64,000 bases of DNA, taken from contig CAIVLG010000142.1 in assembly GCA_903906695.1 (NCBI GenBank), forward strand, positions 59,789 through 123,788, read 5' to 3'. Below, one piece after another: positions 56,256 through 64,000 of this stretch (position 1 is its first letter; each line of letters starts with the position of its first letter). The position numbers were made by a program, and so were the translations under genes. The notes beneath the pieces were generated by a model. The model had not been told where the DNA came from. It worked only from the letters and a program-made list of their open reading frames with translations, and made no database searches. Source of the DNA: an uncultured beta proteobacterium. GTDB lineage: Bacteria; Pseudomonadota; Gammaproteobacteria; Burkholderiales; Burkholderiaceae_C.

Positions 56256-57160
56256 GCGCGGCGGCGATACGCCTCAACAGTTTGCAGCAGGGTGTCAAAG
56301 CCGATGATGAGCATCAGCGCGCTTAAAAACAGCACCATGCCGGCAAAGCCGTGCAAAAAGCCTTGGCCTGCGGCGTCGCCCCAATAGTAGGTGATCAGGC
56401 TAAGCGTCATGACGCGGATGACGTTGGCGGTAAACGAGATGGGTACGATCAAAATAGCCAGACCGACATTTCTGAAAAGTGAGTCGCGCCGCACGATGTT
56501 GAGGTATAGCAGCCCCAATGCTTCAAGCGTCAGTAGCGTGTGCAGGCCGGCACAGGCGTCAGCCACCAGCAGCATGTATTGGCCGATTTGCAGCACCACG
56601 CCGTTGCGGCCAATAGGGTAGCCGGCCCAAAACAGCACTTGCTCGGCCACATAAGAGACGGCCATTTTCATGGGCATGGTCACGGTGTCTACCACGGCAC
56701 TTGGCAGCGGCACCATGAATAGCATGAAGAACAGCGCGAACCATTGGATCTTGAGGGCTGCTGTGCCGCGCTGGAGCAGTAGTAAACCGACCAACAGCCA
56801 GATGACCGAGCCGATCTCAAGCGTCAGGATGTCTTGCGAGCGGCCTATGGCGTATAGCATCAGGCCGAAGATGAAGATTGGCCAGCCCCAGTTGCTGGTT
56901 CTCTTGCCTCGCGCGGTTGCTTCCATGGTGGGCCAGTTGCGGTAGAGCAGCCAGACACTGATGCCCAGCACGATGGGGCCGTGCATTTGCTCGTCAGAGC
57001 TCCAGATGCCGGTGAACAAGTCGTACAGACTGGGCAGGTACAGGACTGCCATGCCGATGATGATGGGTAGCCAAGGGAGCAGTTGGGCGGGGATGGATTG
57101 CCGCGCTTCGCTCGCACTGACGGATTCGTGGGGGGGCTGCAATGACGAGGGGTTATCCAT
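56252..57160 (-). CDS. xrtB: Exosortase B
   Basis: 302 residues, about eight membrane helices. The conserved exosortase triad is present: Cys203 in D-A-C-A-G-L, Arg249 in N-V-I-R-V and His270 in L-H-G-F-A-G. Exosortases are the presumed transpeptidases that recognise PEP-CTERM sorting signals. It overlaps epsG by 8 bp and epsI by 4 bp. No protein in this window ends with a clear PEP-CTERM motif, so its targets must lie elsewhere. Confidence 0.94.
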   Translation of the reverse strand: MDNPSSLQPPHESVSASEARQSIPAQLLPWLPIIIGMAVLYLPSLYDLFTGIWSSDEQMHGPIVLGISVWLLYRNWPTMEATARGKRTSNWGWPIFIFGLMLYAIGRSQDILTLEIGSVIWLLVGLLLLQRGTAALKIQWFALFFMLFMVPLPSAVVDTVTMPMKMAVSYVAEQVLFWAGYPIGRNGVVLQIGQYMLLVADACAGLHTLLTLEALGLLYLNIVRRDSLFRNVGLAILIVPISFTANVIRVMTLSLITYYWGDAAGQGFLHGFAGMVLFLSALMLIIGFDTLLQTVEAYRRRA

Positions 57161-58019
57161 CGTTCAGTACTGAACCAACCAGCGTTACGCCTCCTCCTTG
57201 CAGGCGACGTGCTAGCAAGGCTACATCGGGCATCAAGCTTTGATCTTTTCGTGCCACCATGAGCGCAGCGCCGGCACGTGCGGCGATGATTTCTGCGTCG
57301 GCAAAGTCGCCGCCTGCCGGGGTATCGACGATGATCACGTCAAACTGTTGGGCGGCCTTGGCCAATAGTTCGCGAAACTCCGGGCGACCCAAGAGCTCTT
57401 GAGGATTGGGTGGCACGGCACCGACTGGCAGCACGGTCAGACCGGGCAGGCTGGGCACGGGTAGGGCCGCTTCAAGCCCAGCGCGATCAGCCAGGATGCC
57501 AGATAAACCAATACTCTTACTCAGTTTGAACAGGGAATGTTGGCCTTTGGTGGGTGCCGCACGGAGGTCTGCGTCCACTAACAGGGTACGCTGGCCTTGC
57601 TGCGCAAAGACGATAGCCAGGTTGGCGGCAATAAAGCTGCGGCCTTCACCTTTGCCGGCGCTGACGACAGCGATTACTTTATGGTTTGGGTCGGTATTGA
57701 GCCACCGCAGCATGAGCTGGCTGCGCACAGCGCGCAGGTTTTCGCCAATCTGGCTAAAGGGTTTGTAGGCTGCTACCAGTTCAGCCCTGAGACTGTTGTC
57801 CTGATTGTTCAGATAGGCGTAGTCAAACTGCCTGGCCAGGGCAAAGTCGATGTCTTCTTTGGTGAGTAATCTGAGCGCAATGGCGGCATCGCCAAATTGA
57901 AGACCGTGCTGTTGCTGGTGCGCCGAGATGCGGTCTGCGTCCGCGCTACTCAGGCGACCAGACTCGATCAGAATGCTGCCAATGGATCGAGCAGCACCGG
58001 TGGGGATGACAGCGCTCAT
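57153..58019 (-). CDS. epsG: Chain-length tyrosine kinase-like protein EpsG
   Basis: 288 residues. An N-terminal helical domain (about 12-75, GspE-N-like) precedes a P-loop domain beginning V-V-S-A-G-K-G-E-G-R-S with D-A-D-L-R and I-V-D-T-P as Walker A' and B. The usual P-loop Lys before Ser is Arg here, and the protein ends in V-L-N-D-G without a Tyr cluster. It pairs with EpsF and should help set polymer length, but its kinase activity is in doubt. Confidence 0.9.
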   Translation of the reverse strand: MSAVIPTGAARSIGSILIESGRLSSADADRISAHQQQHGLQFGDAAIALRLLTKEDIDFALARQFDYAYLNNQDNSLRAELVAAYKPFSQIGENLRAVRSQLMLRWLNTDPNHKVIAVVSAGKGEGRSFIAANLAIVFAQQGQRTLLVDADLRAAPTKGQHSLFKLSKSIGLSGILADRAGLEAALPVPSLPGLTVLPVGAVPPNPQELLGRPEFRELLAKAAQQFDVIIVDTPAGGDFADAEIIAARAGAALMVARKDQSLMPDVALLARRLQGGGVTLVGSVLNDG

Positions 58020-59392
58020 GCGTGCACTCCGATGCGCCAGCGCTTGCGTGGGGCCAACGCTGAGGTGATAGTGCCCAACACCGGCACGTCAAGCGCTTCG
58101 GCCAGGTCTTGCGCTGAACGTATTCTGCGGCTGGCCAACTCAAGAACCAGCGCCAGCCCTACCCCGAGCAGAGTTCCTAAAAAAATAGAAACCAACACGT
58201 TGAGAAAGACCCGAGGTTTGGATGGCTCAAGGGGCACCGAGGCCGGGTTCAGCACTCCTATATTGGTCTGGTTGGTCTGGCTCTCGATATTGGTTTGCGA
58301 TGCGCGCTGGCTCACCAACTCAAAAGCACGCTGGGCCGATTCAATGTCGCGGCGCAGCACGTTGAGCTCATTGCGCTGCTGGTTCAAAACCAGCACTCGA
58401 TCCTTCTGCGCGCCCAGTGCACTTTGCAACTGCTGCTCGCGCTGCTTGCTGATCAAGTAGGTAGTTTCGATGGAGCTGGCAATCTTGCGGGTTTCTGTCT
58501 CAAGCTGGGCTCTGAGGCTGCCCAGTTCTGCCTCGGTGCGCTGGGTCTGGGGATGGTTCTTGCCGAGGTTGATGCTGCTTTCGGTCAACTTGGCTTCGAG
58601 CCGGGCGATGTCGGCTTTCAGGCCGTTGATCAGCGGACTCTGCATCACCTCAGCCAGCGTGTCGGTCTTGGTATTCTGGCGCTTGCTCTGGCTGTCGGTC
58701 GTCTGGCCTTGTATGCCAGTCAGTTGGCTTGAGGTTTCATTGAGCTTGGCGGTTTCAAAGTCGAGCCTCTCATCGGTGGAGGTAATGCCGTTCGCTTGTT
58801 GATAATCAGACAGGGCTTGCTGGGCCTTTTCCAGCTTGTCGCGAGCGGCCTTGGTTTGTGCTTCGAAAAACGTGGCGTACTGGCGAGCGGGAGCCAGCCG
58901 TAGCTCCAAGTTGACGTTCATATAGGCCTGCGCGTAAGCATTGGCCACTGCCGCAGCAAAATCGGGATCGGTTCCGGTGTAATTGATGTTGATGACGTTG
59001 CTCTCGCGCGAGGGTTTCACGTCCAGATTCTTTTGCAGCAGATTGGCCAGCCAGTCGATCAACAAGCCCTTGCCTTTGGTGGCCGTGCGCCACTGCTGCT
59101 GGATCGCGGCGCTGCTTTCCATGCGCAGCACGTTGACAACATCCTTTGCCACACGGTCGCTGTTGATGATGTCGATTTGAGTTGCCATATAACCGGGGGC
59201 CATCATGCCCTGCAGCAGCATGCCGCTTACAGCATCGGGCGATTTGACATCCACCAGCATGGCGGCGCTGGCGGTGTACTGCTTGGGCAGCAACAGGCTG
59301 ACGACTAGGGTGGTGGCCACCGACACCATCAGGGCCAGCATCGCCACCAGATAGCGGGCGCGCAGGATGAGAAGGAACTGCTGGATCGTCAA
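58016..59392 (-). CDS. epsF: Polysaccharide chain-length determinant EpsF
   Basis: 458 residues with a TTG start overlapping the epsE stop. A Wzz domain between an N-terminal helix (about 13-34) and a C-terminal helix (about 408-430), with a long periplasmic coiled coil (about 180-350). After the second helix a cytoplasmic tail continues to H-A. It co-polymerises with EpsG and EpsE to set chain length and export. Confidence 0.93.
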   Translation of the reverse strand: MTIQQFLLILRARYLVAMLALMVSVATTLVVSLLLPKQYTASAAMLVDVKSPDAVSGMLLQGMMAPGYMATQIDIINSDRVAKDVVNVLRMESSAAIQQQWRTATKGKGLLIDWLANLLQKNLDVKPSRESNVININYTGTDPDFAAAVANAYAQAYMNVNLELRLAPARQYATFFEAQTKAARDKLEKAQQALSDYQQANGITSTDERLDFETAKLNETSSQLTGIQGQTTDSQSKRQNTKTDTLAEVMQSPLINGLKADIARLEAKLTESSINLGKNHPQTQRTEAELGSLRAQLETETRKIASSIETTYLISKQREQQLQSALGAQKDRVLVLNQQRNELNVLRRDIESAQRAFELVSQRASQTNIESQTNQTNIGVLNPASVPLEPSKPRVFLNVLVSIFLGTLLGVGLALVLELASRRIRSAQDLAEALDVPVLGTITSALAPRKRWRIGVHA

Positions 59393-60204
59393 AATATGCT
59401 CTCTTTGACGTAGATAACGTCGTTAGGTCGCACAGTATCCGTTAACAGCGGTTCGATCGGTTGGACACTTCCATCCGCTGCCTTGCGGTGCAGCCGGAGG
59501 CGCTTTTCGCTGCCGCGGGCGGTCGGACCGCCGCCTTGCGCCAGCGCTTGCATGACCGTCATGTCACGCTCGACGCGGTAGGCGCCCGGCCGTTGTGCTT
59601 CTCCGTAAATATAGAAGACCGGTGCGCGGTGTACATAGATGCTGTCGCCGCCTTGCACCACGATGTTGTCCTGCAATTTGTCGTCCAGAAAGATGGAAGG
59701 AATGTCGATTTGTTTGCGAAACAGCTTGCCATCCCTTGTGCCCACAACGATGGCGATGTCGTCACCGTTGACCGTGGCCCCGCCTGCATTGGCCAGCATG
59801 TCACTCAAGCGGGTGTTGGCGATCTCCAGGGGAAAACGCCCAGGGCGGTTGACCTGCCCTAAGACCGAAACCTGATTGCCGCGGATTTGAAGGAGGACGA
59901 TGTTGACCTGCGGGTTCTGGATAAAGCCACCGGTTTGCAGGGCAGTTGCAATCTTCTTTTCAGCGACCGCAATCGACAGGCCACCGAGATCGATAGCTCC
60001 AATCAGTGGGTAGGTGATGGAGCCGTTTTCCGAAACGCGTGTTTCAATAGTGAGGTCCGGGTTTTGAAAGACTTGAATCTTGATAGCGTCACCGGCGCCC
60101 AGCGGGTAGTCTGTGTTCTGGGCCAGCGCTTGGTTACCCACGCTGAAAAGTACAATCAGGGTGGCAATTAGAAGATGTGCAATGCGGAACAAACTCTGTG
60201 TCAT
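59389..60204 (-). CDS. epsE: Outer-membrane polysaccharide export protein EpsE (Wza-like)
   Basis: 271 residues from the ATG at 60204; a longer frame to 60234 adds ten residues before the signal peptide. The signal is cut near ALA-QN. A Poly_export domain with Y-P-L-G-A-G-D-A-I-K-I and two SLBB repeats (G-Q-V-N-R-P-G and G-E-A-Q-R-P-G-A-Y) identify it. There is no lipobox. It probably forms the periplasmic and outer-membrane channel with EpsL. Confidence 0.93.
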   Translation of the reverse strand: MTQSLFRIAHLLIATLIVLFSVGNQALAQNTDYPLGAGDAIKIQVFQNPDLTIETRVSENGSITYPLIGAIDLGGLSIAVAEKKIATALQTGGFIQNPQVNIVLLQIRGNQVSVLGQVNRPGRFPLEIANTRLSDMLANAGGATVNGDDIAIVVGTRDGKLFRKQIDIPSIFLDDKLQDNIVVQGGDSIYVHRAPVFYIYGEAQRPGAYRVERDMTVMQALAQGGGPTARGSEKRLRLHRKAADGSVQPIEPLLTDTVRPNDVIYVKESIF

Positions 60205-60259
60205 GGGCGTCAACCGTGGTTGGGTGAGGGGCAAAATGGCAAGGCTTGGTGCGTTCCCA

Positions 60260-61249
60260 CTACTTCAGCCCGGCCACACCTTTTTCGATGGCAGACGTAT
60301 AGTCAGACGCGTTGGAACTTGCAGCAGATACGGGGGCAAGGGCTGGTGCAGGGGCTGGCGCTGGCGCGGCGGGGGTACCGGCATCCGCCTTGGCAAATTC
60401 ACCCATGTAGGTGACCTTGGTAGCGGCTCGCAGCTCCTTGATCTTGGCGGCGACAGCTTCACTCGCGCGCTGATTTGTCAGGAATTGTTCGATGCGGGGC
60501 AGGGCAGCAGCTTCGGCCACGGGCGATGACTGCGAAGACGCTACCCGTACCAAGGTGATCGCCTGCGGGCTTTCAAGGACAAGGCTCTGCCCGTCTTTCA
60601 GGGCGTGAATCTGTGCCAGCCGCTCCAGTGGAATTTGTTCGGCGGCGCGGGTTGCGCTGCCGCCGTCAAACTTGATGTTCTTGCTCTTGAGCCAGTTGGC
60701 GACATCGATAACCGGTTTGCTGGCGGCGGCAAAGCTGCGCAGTTGTTGCACCAAACCCGGTGCAGCGGCGACCACGATTTCCTGCACGTTGAAAATACGG
60801 CGCTCTGAAAACAGTTGCGGGTGCTCGGCATAGTATTTCTTAACCTCTACTGGTGTGGGCTTTGGTACGGTGCCCGCGATCTTTTGCATGTAAGCGCGTG
60901 CCAGGATGTCACGCCGGGCGGCCTCGATCTGCGCCACCACCTCGGGTGAACGGTGCAGCTTCTCTTCAGTGGCTTGTTCCACCGCGAGTTGCTGGTCGAT
61001 AAGTTTTTCGAGCACTTCGCGGCTCATCGCCTGCGCAGCCTGGGGCGATGCGCCTGCTGTGTTGGCGCGGCTCAAAACCTGGTTGATCTGATGCACCGAG
61101 ATCTCTTCTGAGCCCACCTTGGCAGCCACCTGCGTCGCAACTTTCTTGTCGTCCTTGCTGCTGCAGGCAAGAAGGCCTGTCGCCAAGGATGCAGCCAGTA
61201 AGGCATGCATCGGGCGAAACCGGCCAAAGTGAATGGATGAGGTCGTCAT
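60260..61249 (-). CDS. epsD: EpsD-family peptidyl-prolyl isomerase lipoprotein
   Basis: 329 residues with a lipobox (L-L-A-C, Cys29). A SurA/PpiC-like N-terminal chaperone region (I-S-V-H-Q-I-N-Q-V-L) is followed by a parvulin-like domain (I-F-N-V-Q-E-I-V-V) and an Ala/Pro-rich stretch (about 292-310). It is typical of the EpsD family in exosortase-B clusters and may help fold EpsE or EpsL in the periplasm. Confidence 0.9.
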   Translation of the reverse strand: MTTSSIHFGRFRPMHALLAASLATGLLACSSKDDKKVATQVAAKVGSEEISVHQINQVLSRANTAGASPQAAQAMSREVLEKLIDQQLAVEQATEEKLHRSPEVVAQIEAARRDILARAYMQKIAGTVPKPTPVEVKKYYAEHPQLFSERRIFNVQEIVVAAAPGLVQQLRSFAAASKPVIDVANWLKSKNIKFDGGSATRAAEQIPLERLAQIHALKDGQSLVLESPQAITLVRVASSQSSPVAEAAALPRIEQFLTNQRASEAVAAKIKELRAATKVTYMGEFAKADAGTPAAPAPAPAPALAPVSAASSNASDYTSAIEKGVAGLK

Positions 61250-61261
61250 AGTACTTAGAAA

Positions 61262-62467
61262 TCAATAACTGAACTGGGCGGAAATAGTCGCCATTTTGCT
61301 CTCATAGTCGAGACCTGCCAAGCTGGACTTGCGTGCCGCATTTTCGAGCGAGGTGCTAATCGTAATGTATTGATTGGGCTGCCAGTCCAAACTGATGTTG
61401 GCATCGGCAGTCGAGTCGCTGCGGATGTTGGCAAACAGGCTGAAGGGAGAACCCAGATAGTCGATCTGCGCTACTTCGTAACGCGCACGCATCAGGACTT
61501 TGGGGCTGATCTGCCAAACTGGACCAATTGAAAAACGGTTGGTCAGACTGTAGCTCGAATAGATGGTCTGGTAGCTGGAAAGCTCGCGCGCCCAGCTTGC
61601 AATCAAGGCCGACTTGCCACTGATGCTCCAATTGAAATTGGCGTTTGCATTGAGGCCAGTGTAGTCTTGCTCGGGAGACTGCGGCTGAGTGCGACTGACC
61701 CGCGTCGCGCCAAGGTCAATCACACTCTTTCCGCTGATGACCCAGTGCAGTTTGAGTCCGTTGTCGATCTGCTGGAAGCCATCGTCGTACGAGCCCGATG
61801 GTAATACGTGGTGCAGGTAGCTACCGTTGGTCTTTCTGCCGGTATAGGTGATCGTGCTGCCCGAGCCCAGAACGTAGCTCAGGCCCAACTCAAGCGCTTT
61901 CTCCTCGTAGTCTGCATCTGCCGTCACGGCAAGCTGGTTTGATTGGGCTGATTGTGAAATACCAGCCAGCATGATCCAGCCGCCACCGGGCTCAATTGCA
62001 GCATCGAGGCGCGTGTTGTTGTTGACGCGCAGGTTTTGCTCGTAGCGGCCAGGGGTGTCTTGAAAATTGTTTTGAGTTTCCTGGCGCTGGCTGCTTAGGT
62101 TGCCGTGCAAGTGCGGCGTTATGGCCCAGTGCCAGGCGGCGTTGTAGTTGCGCGCGGGATAGCTGAGATAGTCAAAATTCTGGTAACGGTTGTTGACAAG
62201 GTTGATGGATACCTCGAATTTTTGCAGGCTCAGCGTACTGCTGAAATTCAGGGTCAGGGAGTTGGTTTCAATTCTTTCGGCGGCACTTGGCTTTCCAACC
62301 AGCGCGACCGGGTCGGCATCGGGTGGCAGGCGGAACAGGTTGTTGTCAAAGTGTAATGACGACTCGACCTTGAGCTTGGAAACGACATCGCTCTGTGCCA
62401 GCGCGGGCGCGTGGCAGACCGCCAGCAGCAAGGCCAGCGTCGGCCAGGAGCGCTGCGGCAGCCACAT
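61262..62467 (-). CDS. epsL: Outer-membrane beta-barrel protein EpsL
   Basis: 401 residues from the ATG at 62467; the frame upstream overlaps the WcaJ-like gene. A signal peptide (cut near ALA-QS) precedes strands of alternating hydrophobic residues to the end (I-S-A-Q-F-S-Y), typical of a barrel. Its place next to epsD in an exosortase-B locus fits EpsL, which is thought to be the outer-membrane pore for EPS. Confidence 0.9.
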   Translation of the reverse strand: MWLPQRSWPTLALLLAVCHAPALAQSDVVSKLKVESSLHFDNNLFRLPPDADPVALVGKPSAAERIETNSLTLNFSSTLSLQKFEVSINLVNNRYQNFDYLSYPARNYNAAWHWAITPHLHGNLSSQRQETQNNFQDTPGRYEQNLRVNNNTRLDAAIEPGGGWIMLAGISQSAQSNQLAVTADADYEEKALELGLSYVLGSGSTITYTGRKTNGSYLHHVLPSGSYDDGFQQIDNGLKLHWVISGKSVIDLGATRVSRTQPQSPEQDYTGLNANANFNWSISGKSALIASWARELSSYQTIYSSYSLTNRFSIGPVWQISPKVLMRARYEVAQIDYLGSPFSLFANIRSDSTADANISLDWQPNQYITISTSLENAARKSSLAGLDYESKMATISAQFSY

Positions 62468-62469
62468 GG

Positions 62470-63891
62470 TCAATAGGCCTTTTGATCCTTGAGAACCAGG
62501 CGGATCGTCTTGTAAATGATGTAGAGATCCAGGCGCAGCGACCAATTGCGCAGGTAATCAAGATCAAAGTGAATGCGTCCCTCCATCTTGTCGAGCGTGT
62601 TGGTTTCGCCGCGAAAGCCGTTGATCTGGGCCCAGCCGGTGATGCCAGGCTTGACTTTATGCCGCACCATGTAGCCCTTGATAAGCTTTCGATAGAGCTC
62701 GTTGTGGGCCACGGCGTGCGGGCGCGGGCCGACAATGCTCATTCGTCCCTGCAGCACATTCAAGAATTGAGGCAGTTCATCCAAGGAAGTGCGGCGCAAT
62801 AAGGCACCCAACGGCGTGATGCGGGCGTCGTTCACTTTGGCTTGCTCAATGGTGTTGCCGTCTTCGGTGACCGTCATCGAGCGAAATTTATAGACCACAA
62901 TCTCTCGGCCATCCAAACCGCATCGGCGCTGCTTGAAAATGATGGGGCCCGGTGAGCCGGTCTTGACCGCTACCGCGATGATGAGAAGCAGGGGCGTGAT
63001 CATGATCAGAATGATCGTTGCCAGCACAATATCGCTAAGGCGCTTGAAAAAACCGTCGGCCCCGGTAAACGGAGTCTCACAAACAGAAATGACGGGCATG
63101 CCGCACACCGAACTGGTATGGGCCTGGACCAGGTCGGTAACGAACATGTCCGGTACAAAATAGATTGAAACTGTCGTGTCTTTGAGCTCGTCGAGGATGT
63201 GCAAAATGCGCGGCTGCGAGGCCATCGGCAGCGATAGGTAGATGATCTGGATGTGCTCTGCCCGCACGACATCAAGCAGTTGAGTCTGGGTCCCCAGCAG
63301 CCTGTGCGCACGCGGGACGTCAAGGCGTTGGGCGGAGCGGTCATCCACAAAGCCAACAAGTTGAATCCTGGTGTAGTGAGCATCGCTGAGATTGTTGGCC
63401 AGGGCCAGACCTTGTTCATTCATTCCCAAAATGATGGCGCGTTGCGGCGGACCCTGCAGCTTGAGCAGCATAGGCGCGGCGGCGCGCAACGCCAGGCAGG
63501 CTCCAAATTCGGCCAGCGGAGCAACCCACAACCACGTATATAGAACTTTTCTGGAATATTCGTGGATGTAGCCGGACCCGAATCCGATAATCAACAGCAG
63601 GCCGGCGACCCAGATCCAGGCCATGGCAACACCAAAGAACACCGCGAGAATGGAAGACTGCAGTCTGGCACGACCCGGAAAGGTAAGGGCAAAGATCAGT
63701 AACGACAGAATGATGTAGGAGACGTAAACTTCGCCCTCAAAATAGTAGGCAAGTCCCCATAAGGAAAAGACCAGTGCGCAGGGTCCGACCGTCAATTCAA
63801 AAACACTGAGCAAATTGTCTTTGCCAAGCGATGCCGGTTTTGCTTGATGGTTAAACGATGCAGCAGAGGGACTTAACGGTGCATTGGTCAT
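62470..63891 (-). CDS. Undecaprenyl-phosphate sugar phosphotransferase (WcaJ/EpsB-like)
   Basis: 473 residues. Four or five N-terminal helices, a central Rossmann-like domain (A-I-I-L-G-M-N-E-Q-G-L-A-L), and a C-terminal bacterial sugar transferase domain with K-F-R-S-M-T, R-R-T-S-L-D-E-L-P-Q and P-R-P-H-A, and P-G-I-T-G-W-A-Q-I-N-G. This is the PHPT family that starts repeat-unit synthesis, usually with glucose-1-phosphate. It leads the eps operon seen here, 7 bp after the partial gene at the right edge. Confidence 0.93.
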   Translation of the reverse strand: MTNAPLSPSAASFNHQAKPASLGKDNLLSVFELTVGPCALVFSLWGLAYYFEGEVYVSYIILSLLIFALTFPGRARLQSSILAVFFGVAMAWIWVAGLLLIIGFGSGYIHEYSRKVLYTWLWVAPLAEFGACLALRAAAPMLLKLQGPPQRAIILGMNEQGLALANNLSDAHYTRIQLVGFVDDRSAQRLDVPRAHRLLGTQTQLLDVVRAEHIQIIYLSLPMASQPRILHILDELKDTTVSIYFVPDMFVTDLVQAHTSSVCGMPVISVCETPFTGADGFFKRLSDIVLATIILIMITPLLLIIAVAVKTGSPGPIIFKQRRCGLDGREIVVYKFRSMTVTEDGNTIEQAKVNDARITPLGALLRRTSLDELPQFLNVLQGRMSIVGPRPHAVAHNELYRKLIKGYMVRHKVKPGITGWAQINGFRGETNTLDKMEGRIHFDLDYLRNWSLRLDLYIIYKTIRLVLKDQKAY

Positions 63892-63898
63892 TGGATAC

Positions 63899-64000
63899 CT
63901 AATGATTTAGACCGACTTTTTCCAGCCATTTTGGCTCCTCGTCCAGCTTGTTCCACAAAAACCGCTCGGGCAGTTCCCAAATTAGCACCTTAGGCTTGGC
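63899..64000 (-). CDS. C-terminus of an AlgJ/AlgX-like protein (partial)
   Basis: 33 codons and a TAG stop are visible. The stretch P-K-V-L-I-W-E-L-P-E-R-F-L matches the P-K-L-L-I-W-E-M-P-E-R segment near the end of the AlgJ/AlgX-like proteins at 36518 and 38027. It is probably another O-acetylation protein, encoded just before the WcaJ-like gene. The rest lies beyond the right edge. Confidence 0.7.
   Translation of the reverse strand, partial: AKPKVLIWELPERFLWNKLDEEPKWLEKVGLNH

Overview
The window looks like a chromosomal segment of a betaproteobacterium of the order Burkholderiales, most likely a Comamonadaceae member related to Rhodoferax. This is inferred from the GC-rich coding style, the mreBCD-mrdA and gatCAB neighbourhoods, a GC-rich repeat of a type I recall from that family, an MtrC/MtrA-type decaheme cytochrome operon and an exosortase-B exopolysaccharide (EPS) locus. 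No database search was possible.

Region 1 (1-4118) is the start of an extracellular electron transfer operon on the minus strand. It encodes a small monoheme cytochrome c, an MtrC/OmcA-type decaheme lipoprotein and an MtrA/DmsE-type decaheme cytochrome cut by the left edge; an MtrB-type porin would be expected beyond the edge. A perfect FNR-type box and a 9-bp inverted repeat lie upstream.

Region 2 (4119-26804) is mostly housekeeping: an MCE/Mla lipid transport operon, an enoyl-CoA hydratase and a GMC oxidoreductase, the rod-shape genes (mreB, mreC, mreD, mrdA), gatCAB, pyrE, an exonuclease III, a large class III cyclase/AAA/TPR regulator with a conserved partner of unknown function, a DUF3108 protein and a glyoxalase-II-like hydrolase.

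Region 3 (26811-40818) is the most unusual part: two divergent operons that together look like a hybrid synthase-dependent polysaccharide system. The minus-strand arm has a BcsE/GIL-type putative c-di-GMP receptor, a TPR/beta-barrel outer-membrane exporter, a processive GT2 synthase, a one-helix membrane protein and a membrane-anchored NodB-type deacetylase. The plus-strand arm has a lipoprotein paralogue of that deacetylase that has lost its catalytic residues, an AlgF-like protein, two AlgJ/AlgX-like acetyltransferase-type proteins and a secreted protein made of two tandem SGNH domains. No AlgI-type MBOAT is visible. The parts resemble pieces of cellulose, PNAG, Pel and alginate machineries, but the set matches none of them.

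Region 4 (40820-64000) is a second EPS locus, all on the minus strand. Its conserved end (55569-64000) carries the WcaJ-type initiating transferase, EpsL, EpsD, EpsE, EpsF, EpsG, exosortase B and EpsI. Its variable part (40820-55438) carries the flippase, the polymerase, several GT2 and GT4 glycosyltransferases, acetyltransferases, a methyltransferase, a ChbG/HpnK-type deacetylase and a GH16-like hydrolase. It is AT-richer in patches and contains at least three decayed glycosyltransferase genes and an IS3-type transposase remnant, so it has been remodelled by gene gain and loss. A further AlgJ/AlgX-like protein is cut by the right edge.
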